DNA of 64,000 bases from Manihot esculenta (GCF_001659605.2 NC_035168.2:3218058-3282057); one strand, 5' to 3'; shown: positions 47,827 to 59,299, numbered from the stretch's first letter. Translations and numbers: made by a program. Notes: generated by a model not told the origin, from the sequence alone.

Positions 47827-48214
47827 TGTAACAGCCCGGAAACCGGTACCCTCTCTGTAACGGCCCAAACTGCTCGGCACTAGGATCCAGATCGGCTTAA
47901 GGCCGCCTAGACCCGTAGTAAGCCTGCTATGAACTCTGTGTACCTGTTAAAATCCCATACATGATCCGACTGGACTATTAACTGGTAAAACTTTTCTTAA
48001 AACCAACCAGACTTAACCTTTAAAACACTCTCTGGAGGTCCATGCATATGAACCTCAGATATACTAATCTGAACTAGCCCTCAGGCTATCTATAATACAC
48101 CAGTGATGCTCTACCAAGTAACCTCCATGCCCTATGCGCTCTGCAGCATAGAACCCACTCTGTAAGGGTCAGCATATCATAAGTTAACTTGGCTACCATA
48201 GAGTCACAGGAATC
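47827..48214 (-). mobile_element. LTR fragment, family B, copy 1
   Basis: It begins TGTAACAGCCCGGAAACCGG, the complement of an LTR right end, and is identical over 388 bases except about one mismatch to 52912-53299. It then stops abruptly at GTCACAGGAATC and a gag-like fragment follows. Family B is a diverged relative of the full LTRs at 49618 and 56990, sharing for example GGATCCAGATCGGCTTAAGG. Confidence 0.8.
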
Positions 48215-48400
48215 TGCCAGACAGATTCCCTTATGCAATCTACCACACCTCAAATATTGTGGCTTGCCTATGCCAGAACTTGGACCAGCACTGCTATTCC
48301 AGAATGTCCTTTTCTTTGACCCTTTAAGGCCTCTAACCTTTTTCTTAGGGGTTTTTTTCCACTTCACTCCTTTCCAGGAAGCTGTACTCCATAAGGAAGG
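48215..48400 (-). pseudogene. gag zinc-knuckle fragment of an LTR retrotransposon
   Basis: The minus strand reads a basic linker (KWKKTPKKKVRGLKGSKK), then SSGIGKPQYLRCGRLHKGIC. This resembles the Cys/Gly/His zinc-knuckle region at the end of plant Ty3-type gag (pattern CxxCGRxHxGxC, here with the first Cys lost). The frame then runs straight into the LTR fragment at 48214. Short and disabled. Confidence 0.4.
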
Positions 48401-48479
48401 ATCATTCTCGTCGACTCTTAGAGACTCTGATGCTTCGTTTTCCTTCGTGCTTGAGGGATTAGACTGTCCTCTTTAGGTC

Positions 48480-49617
48480 AATAGACCCAGGTGTGATCCA
48501 TCAGCGGCAGAGGTAGTCTGCCAGTTGAGGTCAGTGCTAGTTCAGTGCTAGTTGTGAGTAGGTGCCTTCCAACTGACCTAGTGGTTCTAGAGTGATTGAT
48601 TGACATCATTCTAGGGGTGGATGGGCTAGCTACTCATAGTCTTGCTTGAAATAGCAGAGACAGAGGCGTTAGGCTTAGAGATCAGGGTGGCTCACAAGTG
48701 GTTTGTTGAGGGGACAGTGTAGAGATGCCTGAAATGTAATATCAGCCCTCTAGGCTCGTAAACTGGTTAAGAGAGGTTATCAGAGGTTTCGTGCTTATGT
48801 CAGAGTATAGCAGTTCGTCAGATTAGGAGGGGAACCAGGTTGAGTGCCCGCAGCCAGAGAAAAGTTTTAGATGTTTACCACCTGCTAAGAGACTAGAATG
48901 GGATATAGGACTGATGTCTAAATCCAGAACCATTCTTCGTCTTCTCTGTAGGATGACACCAGTAGAGTGAGAGAGATAGAAAAAGCCAAACGAGTAAGTA
49001 ACTAGAGTTAGTAAGCCTGGACAGATGCATGAGAGTGTTGCTATGAGATGTTATGGCCTTGGATTTTATCCAGGTATAGGGAGAGTGATCTCTCATCTCC
49101 GAGTGCAGCCCTCAAGGAAAAGAAATAAGTCAGAGAATAGAGTAAAAAATAGAAGAGGAAGAAAAGAATAAGGTACGTGAAAGTGAACAGATTAAGGAAA
49201 AAAAAGAAGAGTAAGTAAACTAGAATAGAACAGAGAAGTATGCCCCTTATCTACTAAGTGGTGTAGATTCTCAGAGAACACGGCATAGAGGCCCAGTTCT
49301 GTAATATAAGTTCAGTTTCGGAGCATGTCGGTATAAATTGTGAAGTGTCACAATACGATTTCTAAAGTCAGTAATCAGATGAAAGAACCAAGTCAGTTGG
49401 GTACTGGAAACAGTGAGACGCAATCAGTGTAGAGTATAGACACAGATTCAGCAGTTAAGCGTCAGCAGAGTCAGGAATTGTAGATAACCCAGGAGTTTGA
49501 CTCCAGTAATGTCTGTGTCTCTTCTTAGAGGAAAGTGTTAGGCTTTCCTTAATTGCTTGTTTACATCTGTGTTTATTTTTAACATTCGAGGACGAATGTT
49601 TTGTAAGGGGGGAAGAT
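48480..49617 (+). mobile_element. 3' internal region of LTR retrotransposon (plus strand)
   Basis: Non-coding internal sequence leading into the LTR at 49618. Its part 48775-49483 is repeated in inverted orientation at 54240-56149, except that the inverted copy carries 1201 extra bases. No reverse transcriptase, RNase H or integrase frame is present. It ends with a polypurine tract. Confidence 0.75.
49602..49616 (+). promoter_or_regulatory. Polypurine tract before plus-strand LTR
   Basis: TAAGGGGGGAAGA immediately precedes the LTR start TGTAATACCC, after ACATTCGAGGACGAATGTT, a combination seen at the 3' end of many plant Ty3-type elements. It primes plus-strand synthesis and fixes the orientation of this element. 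Confidence 0.85.
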
Positions 49618-51908
49618 TGTAATACCCGGCTATTTCAGACATCGAAAATTCTACCGTCCGGTGGAATTCGGGGATGTCAAAGATTTCTAGAAGGGTATTA
49701 GAAAGATTTTCTAAAGTATTTTTAATGTTTTAAAGTGATTTAACGGTTTGATTAAGAAAATAGGTGAATTTTAAAGAAAAAGGGTTATGGGAACAAAGGC
49801 CAGGTTCGGCCGCCGAAGTTAAGTTCGGCCTCCGAAAGTGCCCAATGTTCGGCCCCCGAAGGTTAAGTTCGGCCCCCGAAAGTTGCATGGTTTTGCATGC
49901 AGTTTCGGCAGCCGAAACTGGGGTGGTCGGCTAAGTTGTGCATGCTCCTCAGTCCGTGGTTTGGCCAGCTGTTGCCTCCAGATCATGGCTAGAGGATAAG
50001 GCCACGTCTCCCATGACTCATCTGCAAGCTTTTATCAGCTTAGGCAGAAGGTTGATCGTGATTTGAGTGAGTTGAATGTTTTTGAGAGAAAAGAAGAGTT
50101 GTGAGGGTTTGAAGCTTTGGAGGAGGAGTTGCTGAGTTTGCTTGTTCCTCTTCTGATTTCAGGAGGTAAGGGACGTCTTTAAGTTTGTTTTAATGAGTTT
50201 TAACAGCTTTTTAAAGAGGTTATGGAAGTGTATGCATGAGTTGCATGCTTAGGTTAGTTTTGATGTTTTAATGGTGAAAGCATGATTATATGTTGTGTTA
50301 GTTGTTTTGTTGGAGTTTAAGTTGTTTTAAGCTCCTTTATGCTTGTTAAAGTGTTTATGCATGTTTTAGAGGGGTTAAATGCATGTATTGAGGGCTGAGC
50401 AGGTGATGGAGGGACTGGCAGGCGTCCTTGTGCACGAAACTGAGTTCTGGATGAACTCAGGTTCGGCCGCCGAAAGTCCAAGTTAGGCCGCCGAACATGC
50501 CTGACTTTCGTCTCTGGAGGAGACATTCGGCCGCCGAAGGTGCTGCCGAAGGTGCCCTGTCCAGCCTTCCTTTGCTTGTTTTGCATGTATGTTTTGAGGT
50601 GTTTTAGAGGGGTTTTGGGAAGTTGTCTAAGAGATGTTTGTCTATGATATAGAGTATGTTTGGTACCTCATTTAAGTCCTCCATTGTAGGATTGGACCCG
50701 AGAAAACGAGGTATTTAGCAGTCTTCAGAGTTAGAGTTGGTCCAGAGCTAGTTAGCCCAGAGTTAGCCAAGCAGAGGCTACAGGTGAGTGGAACTAAACT
50801 TAATATTTGTTTTGAGAAATGATACACTTCTAGCATGATCCATGCATCATAAAATACCATGTTTTGTATTAGGTTGTATTGCATTCGATTCACGAACTTG
50901 ATGCATTGCATAAGATGATATGTGTATGGATGAATGTTGGATGATCCTTAGCCCTTGATAGAGCACAGAGTACAGATACAGAGTTATGGCATGAGGTAGC
51001 CATACCAGGTCGCTCCTGGATAGGCCAGGTCACTCCTGGTACTATGAGATAGACAGTTTGACCTTACTCAGATAGAGAAGTCCAGGTGAGGCCTAATCGC
51101 CCCTGGCACAGTTGGCCTTGTGATCAAGTCAGGAAAGAGAAGTCCAGGTGAGGCCTAATCGCCCCTGGCAAGTTGGACATATTGTTATATGTATACAGTA
51201 AAGGGCTATTGGTGACAAGTTCATCCTTGAGGTGATATGTTTGTGATGTGATACATTTCATGAAAGCATGTAATTAATGAACTGTTTACTGTTCCTTCTC
51301 ACTGGGCTGTAGTAGCTCATCCCACTCCCTTAACCCCAGTTTTGCAGGTTCTGAGATAGCTATGGGAAGTCAAAGTCAGCAAGAGTACAGAGGAAAGTAA
51401 TGCATGAATGTATGTTTGTAATAGCATAGTGGACATGATGTAATTAAAAGATTAGTTGTCATGTCATGTATCGATATGTACTGTCAGTTACTGGATAGAC
51501 TTGTGCTTTCTCTCGTGTCTTTGCCATAGTGTGATGTATGATTAATCCCTTTGTACATGTATCCTGTTTTACGTTTCTTGATGAGAAATGTGTGAGTTAG
51601 GCTTAACGTATGGCTTTGATGAGATACCAATGGGATGTGTTACAGATTAAAAGGGTTTCAATCCCTTGACCCACAGTAGCTAGTAGTCCCTGGTATAAGC
51701 CCTGAGAGCCATTTCAGATTGACATATCTGAGTAGCAGCAGTTAAGCCTACAGAGTTTTACAGGATTGTTGAGTCGTTTTGTGTCATGTATGGGATTTAT
51801 CAGGTACACAGAGAGTATAGTTGGCTGACTACGGGTCCCGGCGGCCTTAAGCCGATCTGGATCCTAGTGCCAGTGATGGTTCGGACCGTTACTAAGGGGT
51901 ACCGGTTT
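49618..51908 (+). mobile_element. Nearly complete LTR, family A (plus orientation)
   Basis: It starts TGTAATACCCGGCTATTTC. It runs 2291 bases, exactly 13 fewer than the 2304-base LTRs at 56990 and 59300, of which it is the near-identical reverse complement. The end is cut inside GGGGTACCGGTTT, where it joins another LTR fragment. It carries arrays of TTCGGCNGCCGAA palindromes near 49805-49917 and 50461-50560. Short frames inside it recur in every LTR copy and are not genes. Confidence 0.9.
49805..49917. repeat. Array of TTCGGCNGCCGAA-type palindromes in the LTR
   Basis: Five 13-base palindromes or near-palindromes lie in 113 bases: TTCGGCCGCCGAA (49805), TTCGGCCTCCGAA (49824), TTCGGCCCCCGAA (49848 and 49868) and TTCGGCAGCCGAA (about 49904). 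The mostly shared flank is GTTCGG...CCGAAAGT or AGG. More copies occur at 50461-50560 and in every LTR of the cluster. Several contain GCCGCC, the core of the ERF-bound GCC box. Confidence 0.8.
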
Positions 51909-52285
51909 GTCGGGAATGTCTAGAAGGGTAAGAGTGAAGGTTTTCTAAAACGTTTTAAGTGTTTCAAAAGTGTTGAATCAAACCGGGTTGATTTTAAAGA
52001 GAAAAGGCTTTGGAGACAAAGGCCAGGTTCGGCCCCCGAATGTAAGTTCGGCCGCCGAAAGTGCCCAATGTTCGGCCCCCGAAGGTTAAGTTCGGCCCCC
52101 GAAAGTTGCATGGTTTTGCATGCAGTTTCGGCAGCCGAAGGTGAGGAGGTCGGTTAGTTGTGGACACTCCTCAGTCCGTGGTTTGGCCAGGTGTTCACCT
52201 CCAGATCATGACCAGAGGTTAGGCCACGTCTCCCATGACTCATCTGCAAGCTTTTATCAGCTCATGCAGAGGGTTTGGTCATTTG
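51909..52285 (+). mobile_element. LTR fragment, family A-like (left part, plus orientation)
   Basis: It matches the left part of the family LTR from GTCGGGAATGTCTAGA onward, lacking about the first 60 bases when compared with the copy at 52673. It includes the palindrome array, then switches into inverted sequence. It is a diverged subfamily: it has TCTAGAAGGGTAAGAGTGAA where the full LTR has TCTAGAAGGGTATTAGAAAG. Confidence 0.7.
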
Positions 52286-52672
52286 CAAACACCTAAACAT
52301 GCAACTCTACCCTTAACCTCTTTCAAAGCTGGTAGAAATCATTAAAACAAGTTGAAAGACTTCCCTTACCTCTTGAAAACAGAAGAGGAACAGCCAACTC
52401 AGCAACTCCTCTTCAACTATTACCAAAACCTCACTTTTCTCTCTTTTTTCTCCAAAACGGTCAACCCCTTTGCAAATGACCAAACCCTCTGCATGAGCTG
52501 ATAAAAGCTTGCAGATGAGTCATGGGAGACGTGGCCTAACCTCTGGTCATGATCTGGAGGTGAACACCTGGCCAAACCACGGACTGAGGAGTGTCCACAA
52601 CTAACCGACCTCCTCAGCTTCGGCTGCCGAAACTGCATGCAAAACCATGCAACTTTCGGGGGCCGAACATAA
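52086..52672. repeat. 200-base inverted repeat (hairpin) of LTR sequence
   Basis: 52086-52285 and 52474-52672 are near-perfect inverted complements, from GTTTGGTCATTTGC at the inner ends out to the TTCGGCCCCCGAA palindromes. The loop is about 190 bases and is itself LTR-derived. Confidence 0.8.
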
Positions 52673-52911
52673 CTGTAATACCCGGCTAATTCAGGCATCG
52701 GAATTCCTACCGTCCGGTGGAATCTCAGATGTCGGGAATGTCTAGACGGGTAAGAGTGAAGGTTTTCTAAAACTTTTTAAGTGTTTCAAAAGTGTTGAAT
52801 CAAACCGGGTTGATTTTAAAGAGAAAAGGCTTTGGAGACAAAGGCCAGGTTCGGCCCCCGAATGTAAGTTCGGCCGCCGAAAGTGCCCAATGTTCGGCCC
52901 CCGAAGGTTAT
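52673..52911 (+). mobile_element. LTR left-end fragment, family A-like
   Basis: It starts TGTAATACCCGGCTAATTC and runs 239 bases to CCCCCGAAGGTTAT, where family B LTR sequence begins at 52912. This copy shows the true left end of the subfamily at 51909. Confidence 0.75.
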
Positions 52912-54239
52912 TGTAACAGCCCGGAAACCGGTACCCTCTCTGTAACGGCCCAAACTGCTCGGCACTAGGATCCAGATCGGCTTAAGGCCGCCTAGACCCG
53001 TAGTAAGCCTGCTATGAACTCTGTGTACCTGTTAAAATCCCATACATGATCCGACTGGACTATTAACTGGTAAAACTTTTCTTAAAAACAACCAGACTTA
53101 ACCTTTAAAACACTCTCTGGAGGTCCATGCATATGAACCTCAGATATACTAATCTGAACTAGCCCTCAGGCTATCTATAATACACCAGTGATGCTCTACC
53201 AAGTAACCTCCATGCCCTATGCGCTCTGCAGCATAGAACCCACTCTGTAAGGGTCAGCATATCATAAGTTAACTTGGCTACCATAGAGTCACAGGAATCA
53301 AACCTGATCTTCTCTAATGGTCTACTCTGTGGATCACAGGAATCAAACCTGGTCTTTCCGTTGCACTGGTCTTGGGTCAAAGGATGTAAGCCCTATCTTC
53401 CCTCACAGTTATCATTCACTGGGTTTTCGAAACACAACATCTGCTAAGCCTGGTTTGACTCATTTCTCATCAAGAAACTATAAAATAGGATACATGCATA
53501 CACTAGGGATTAACATACACTAGACAATAGGCAAAAGCACATTCCAACTCATATATACAGTAACTGATTAACTATTACATCACTTTTACATATATCTCTG
53601 TAATTACATCATGTCCACACTATACTATGACACATGCAATCCTTTAGCAACTCTGATGCTTCTGCCCTTCCCAGCTACTCTGAACCTGCAAAACTGGGAT
53701 TAAGGGAAAGGGATGAGCTTCTAAAGCCCAGTGAGTAGAAACACTGAAAACAATTCATTCATACGCACTATATATGAAAATGCATCACAAAACAAACATC
53801 TCACTATATCTTGGATTAGACATGACCCCAAAACTCCCTCGACGGGCTATTGAAGTCGCCTTGGTCCAATCTCCACTAAGGTAGACATGACCCCAAAAAT
53901 ACCCTCTGTCAATACTGGCCCCCCCAAAGGAGCTACACAGGGCATTCCAACATGTACTTGCCCAACTGACCTGACACAATGACAGGAGCCGAAGCTTAGG
54001 CTATTGGAGTCGCCTGGGTCCACCTAATCTCTGATCACATAATATGCAATGCTTCATATTCGTGATTCTAATGCAATCATCCTAATACATATCATAGCAT
54101 TCATGATGCATGAACTATGCTAAAGCATTATGTTTCTTTAATAAAAGATTAAGTTTAGTTCTACTCACCTCTGCTCCTTAAGCAGAAACTGTACTGACTC
54201 TGAAACTGCTAATCCTGACAACCTCCCTGAACTGTCGGG
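52912..54239 (-). mobile_element. LTR fragment, family B, copy 2 (long)
   Basis: It begins TGTAACAGCCCGGAAACCGG and keeps the order of landmarks of the full LTR: GGATCCAGATCGGCTTAAGG, then CTCATCAAGAAAC, AACCTGCAAAACTGGG.TTAAGG, GAGTCGCC/GTCAGGTC blocks and CTCTGAAACTGCTAA. It is clearly a diverged relative. It ends at GTCGGG, where inverted internal sequence begins (54240), so its left LTR end is missing. A short direct repeat, ACAGGAATCAAACCTG, occurs at 53291 and 53334. Confidence 0.7.
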
Positions 54240-56149
54240 CTACAATTCCTGACTCTGCTGACGCTTAACTGCTGAATCTGTGTCTATACTCTACACTGAT
54301 TGCGTCTCACTGTTTCCAGTACCCAACTGACTTGGTTCTTTCATCTGATTACTGACTTTAGAAATCGTATTGTGACACTTCACAATTTATACCGACATGC
54401 TCCGAAACTGAACTTATATTACAGAACTGGGCCTCTATGCCGTGTTCTCTGAGAATCTACACCACTTAGTAGATAAGGGGCATACTTCTCTGTTTTTCTA
54501 AACTATTCTACGCTTTTGCTGCGCACTCTGATCCTTGCCCGTCTTTCTTCTTCTTTACTATACCGGTCTTTGTTTTCTTTAACTCTCTTTCTAACTCTCA
54601 AAATCTAGTTCCCAACTCTAAGATCTATCGTGAAGAATACACAGCTCCTACTCGCTGTCTCCACAGAGCTTCAATCCTGTGTGGGAACACCTGTCCTTGG
54701 TAGTGATTTTGTTCAACTGCTCACAGTCGTTACAGAATCTCAAAGTTTCGTTCTTCTTTTCTCACACCGACACTGGAACATTCCAGGGTGAGGTACTAAG
54801 TCGAATGTAACCTTTCTCTACCAAGCTTTCCTATCATACTCTGATCATGCTCTCTCTCTCTCTCTGTAGGTGCCATCCTGTAGGGTAGAAGGAAAGAAAT
54901 GGTTCCGCGTCTAGACACCACTTCTATTCCATACTCTGACTCCCTGACAGATGGTCAACCTGACAGCTCATCTGGGAAACCATCTAGAATTTACTAACTA
55001 CGGGTATTGAGGCTAATTCCCTGATCTGACTCCTAAACTCGCTCACAAGAGCTAGAACCCTCTGATAACCTTTCCTGTGTACCTATGAGCCTGCTGGGCT
55101 GACATCAAACCTCTAGGCACCTATACTCTGTCCCTTCTAAGGACTCTCTATGATCCATCCTAGCCTCTGAACTCTCCTACCTTGTCTCTACTGACACAGG
55201 TAGTACAATGAGTAAGTTTGTAAGTAGTCAATCCGCCCTAGAATGACATCAAATAGTCAACTCTAGAACCATAAGGTCAGCTGGATAGCATCTACTCACG
55301 ACAAACTCTAAACTGATCTAACTAACTGACTCTGCGTCAGATGGATCATACCCGGGTCTACTAACCCAGAGAAAACACTCTAAGCCTAGAAGTCATCAAA
55401 CCCACTCTATTAACAGCTCACTAAGCCATAAGGAAGTAGAAACACGTGGGTTCAAAACAAACAGCATACACATCCGAACATCCACAAGTGAACATACCTA
55501 ATGTCACTGTGTTCGATGTGATAGCTTCTTACTGAGTCAGGGTGAAGATCCGAGCTAAAACTCACGGAACTTCTTTCGGGAACTGACTAAAGGAAAAGCT
55601 AACCCTTTCCTCTGCCTCAATTACCACCTAATCCCAGACTAAACTGAAATCTCCTCCTGAACTTACTCTTAATCTTACTCTTTTCTTTCTCTGTTCTATT
55701 CTAGTTTACTTACTCTTCTTTTTTTTCCTTAATCTGTTCACTTTCACGTACCTTATTCTTTTCTTCCTCTTCTATTTTTTACTCTATTCTCTGACTTATT
55801 TCTTTTCCTTGAGGGCTGCACTCGGAGATGAGAGATCACTCTCCCTATACCTGGATAAAATCCAAGGCCATAGCATCTCATAGCAACACTCTCATGCATC
55901 TGTCCAGGCTTACTAACTCTAGTTACTTACTCGTTTGGCTTTTTCTATCTCTCTCACTCTACTGGTGTCATCCTACAGAGAAGACGAAGAATGGTTCTGG
56001 ATTTAGACATCAGTCCTATATCCCATTCTAGTCTCTTAGCAGGTGGTAAACATCTAAAACTTTTCTCTGGCTGCGGGCACTCAACCTGGTTCCCCTCCTA
56101 ATCTGACGAACTGCTATACTCTGACATAAGCACGAAACCTCTGATAACC
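54240..56149 (-). mobile_element. Inverted copy of the LTR element's 3' internal region
   Basis: The reverse complement matches 48775-49483 from end to end once 1201 extra bases (54495-55695) are set aside; 1910 minus 1201 equals the 709 bases of the other arm. The extra segment is bounded by the 9-base word TTCTCTGTT on each side, and one copy remains at the corresponding point (49229-49237). Part of the extra segment (about 54850-55340) resembles the module at 48480-49000, so the region contained diverged tandem modules. No pol frame. Confidence 0.8.
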
Positions 56150-56611
56150 AAAGAAGAGTGGAAACATGGTATACTGTGGATGTGGCGGTGGATATGGCGG
56201 ATAAAAGGAAGGATAGGGCATAAAGGTGGGATATGGGGGATAACTAGGAAACTCTGATGTACCTCTCATCGGGTACTCTGCCCCCCACTGGTAGGGCGGA
56301 TACTGAGGTGGAACAAATCTCGAGGCCTGAGTGCCTCCTTGAGACTCACCCATATCTCCTCCTAACCTGCTCCTGCCAAAGCTACCATCTCTGCTCTGCA
56401 CATCCTCCTCTAGGACTCTCCTAAACCCTGACATACCACTCTGCACAACGCCCCTTCTACTCTCATCACTAGACCTTCTAGGGTCCCTTGATATACCTTC
56501 TCTGCTTAAACTATCTGATGTTGCCTTTTGCAGAACAGGGAGATGAGCATCCATGTCCTCATCCTCTGACGGAGCTCCAGTCAATCTAGCAGATCGACGA
56601 GTTCCTCTCAT
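56150..56611 (-). pseudogene. Retrotransposon gag, N-terminal part, truncated
   Basis: On the minus strand the frame begins MRGTRRSARLTGAPSEDEDM and continues with charged, Ser/Arg-rich sequence and then a Pro/Tyr-rich stretch (VPPQYPPYQW, YPPYPTFMPYPSFYPPYPP). This is typical of the start of gag in plant Ty3-type elements. It is cut after about 150 residues where the 3' internal region joins at 56149, so capsid and nucleic-acid-binding parts are missing. A longer frame starts at 56725, but the conserved-looking Met is the one at 56611. Gag would form the particle; this copy cannot. Confidence 0.6.
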
Positions 56612-56974
56612 CCTGCCTCTGACAAGCACAACATCACACAAAAATATCATCAAATGATCCATGTGAGAACACATGAATCCACAGCACATAGCAAACATAT
56701 CAATAATGCACATGCAGCTCATCATGGCATTTCACATCATCATGCAAGACAGGACTCCACATCCTATCCTAGTGGACATGATTGTACCTATTGTGCTTTC
56801 CCTCCTCTATACGATAACACCTCTTTCCGATGTGGGAATCTGATCCTTGAGCATCTCCGCTCAACACACCGTACTCGAAGATCTACACGTCTGACATCTT
56901 AACCTCTTTCCGATGTGCGATAGTTCTGATCCGTGAGTATACTGCCTCAGCACATCGTACTCTAGAGGCCCTAT
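56612..56974 (-). other. Retrotransposon leader with duplicated 80-base segment
   Basis: Lies between primer site and gag. Two related segments (about 56818-56885 and 56902-56967) each start CTCTTTCCGATGTG and continue with TCTGATCC(T/G)TGAG then CGTACTC. Confidence 0.55.
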
Positions 56975-56986
56975 GCTCTGATACCA
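56975..56986 (-). promoter_or_regulatory. tRNA-iMet primer binding site of minus-strand element
   Basis: The minus strand reads TGGTATCAGAGC three bases after the LTR end. This is the usual plant primer site complementary to initiator tRNA-Met. It shows that the LTR at 56990-59293 is a 5' LTR and that the element runs toward lower coordinates. Confidence 0.9.
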
Positions 56987-56989
56987 ATC

Positions 56990-59293
56990 TGTAACGACCC
57001 GGAAACCGGTACCCCTTAGTAACGGTCCGAACCATCACTGGCACTAGGATCCAGATCGGCTTAAGGCCGCCGGGACCCGTAGTCAGCCAACTATACTCTC
57101 TGTGTACCTGATAAATCCCATACATGACACAAAATGACTCAACAATCCTGTAAAACTCTGTAGGCTTAACTGCTGCTACTCAGATATGTCAATCTGAAAT
57201 GGCCCTCAGGGCTTATACCAGGGACTACTAGCTACTGTGGGTCAAGGGATTGAAACCCTTTTAATCTGTAACACATCCCATTGGTATCTCATCAAAGCCA
57301 TACGTTAAGCCTAACTCACACATTTCTCATCAAGAAACGTAAAACAGGATACATGTACAAAGGGATTAATCATACATCACACTATGGCAAAGACACGAGA
57401 GAAAGCACAAGTCTATCCAGTAACTGACAGTACATATCGATACATGACATGACAACTAATCTTTTAATTACATCATGTCCACTATGCTATTACAAACATA
57501 CATTCATGCATTACTTTCCTCTGTACTCTTGCTGACTTTGACTTCCCATAGCTATCTCAGAACCTGCAAAACTGGGGTTAAGGGAGTGGGATGAGCTACT
57601 ACAGCCCAGTGAGAAGGAACAGTAAACAGTTCATTAATTACATGCTTTCATGAAATGTATCACATCACAAACATATCACCTCAAGGATGAACTTGTCACC
57701 AATAGCCCTTTACTGTATACATATAACAATATGTCCAACTTGCCAGGGGCGATTAGGCCTCACCTGGACTTCTCTTTCCTGACTTGATCACAAGGCCAAC
57801 TGTGCCAGGGGCGATTAGGCCTCACCTGGACTTCTCTATCTGAGTCAGGTCAAACTGTCTATCTCATAGTACCAGGAGCGACCTGGCCTATCCAGGAGCG
57901 ACCTGGTATGGCTACCTCATGCCATAACTCTGTATCTGTACTCTGTGCTCTATCAAGGGCTAAGGATCATCCAACATTCATCCATACACATATCATCTTA
58001 TGCAATGCATCAAGTTCGTGAATCGAATGCAATACAACCTAATACAAAACATGGTATTTTATGATGCATGGATCATGCTAGAAGTGTATCATTTCTCAAA
58101 ACAAATATTAAGTTTAGTTCCACTCACCTGTAGCCTCTGCTTGGCTAACTCTGGGCTAACTAGCTCTGGACCAACTCTAACTCTGAAGACTGCTAAACAC
58201 CTCGTTTTCTCGGGTCCAATCCTACAATGGAGGACTTAAATGAGGTACCAAACATACTCTATATCATAGACAAACATCTCTTAGACAACTTCCCAAAACC
58301 CCTCTAAAACACCTCAAAACATGCATGCAAAACAAGCAAAGGAAGGCTGGACAGGGCACCTTCGGCAGCACCTTCGGCGGCCGAATGTCTCCTCCAGAGA
58401 CGAAAGTCAGGCATGTTCGGCGGCCTAACTTGGACTTTCGGCGGCCGAACCTGAGTTCATCCAGAACTCAGTTTCGTGCACAAGGACGCCTGCCAGTCCC
58501 TCCATCACCTGCTCAGCCCTCAATACATGCATTTAACCCCTCTAAAACATGCATAAACACTTTAACAAGCATAAAGGAGCTTAAAACAACTTAAACTCCA
58601 ACAAAACAACTAACACAACATATAATCATGCTTTCACCATTAAAACATCAAAACTAACCTAAGCATGCAACTCATGCATACACTTCCATAACCTCTTTAA
58701 AAAGCTGTTAAAACTCATTAAAACAAACTTAAAGACGTCCCTTACCTCCTGAAATCAGAAGAGGAACAAGCAAACTCAGCAACTCCTCCTCCAAAGCTTC
58801 AAACCCTCACAACTCTTCTTTTCTCTCAAAAACATTCAACTCACTCAAATCACGATCAACCTTCTGCCTAAGCTGATAAAAGCTTGCAGATGAGTCATGG
58901 GAGACGTGGCCTTATCCTCTAGCCATGATCTGGAGGCAACAGCTGGCCAAACCACGGACTGAGGAGCATGCACAACTTAGCCGACCACCCCAGTTTCGGC
59001 TGCCGAAACTGCATGCAAAACCATGCAACTTTCGGGGGCCGAACTTAACCTTCGGGGGCCGAACATTGGGCACTTTCGGCGGCCGAACTTAACTTCGGCG
59101 GCCGAACCTGGCCTTTGTTCCCATAACCCTTTTTCTTTAAAATTCACCTATTTTCTTAATCAAACCGTTAAATCACTTTAAAACATTAAAAATACTTTAG
59201 AAAATCTTTCTAATACCCTTCTAGAAATCTTTGACATCCCCGAATTCCACCGGACGGTAGAATTTTCGATGTCTGAAATAGCCGGGTATTACA
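56990..59293 (-). mobile_element. Complete LTR, family A, tandem copy 1
   Basis: 2304 bases with TGTAACGACCCGG at the low end and GCCGGGTATTACA at the high end (TG...CA). The primer site adjoins the low end, so this is the 5' LTR of the minus-strand element. It is followed by ATTATC and then a second complete LTR. Confidence 0.92.
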
Positions 59294-59299
59294 ATTATC

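Noticed and set aside
47190..47880. Hydrophobic minus-strand frames resembling membrane proteins
   Set aside because: Same cause: purine-rich core of the second CACTA relative.
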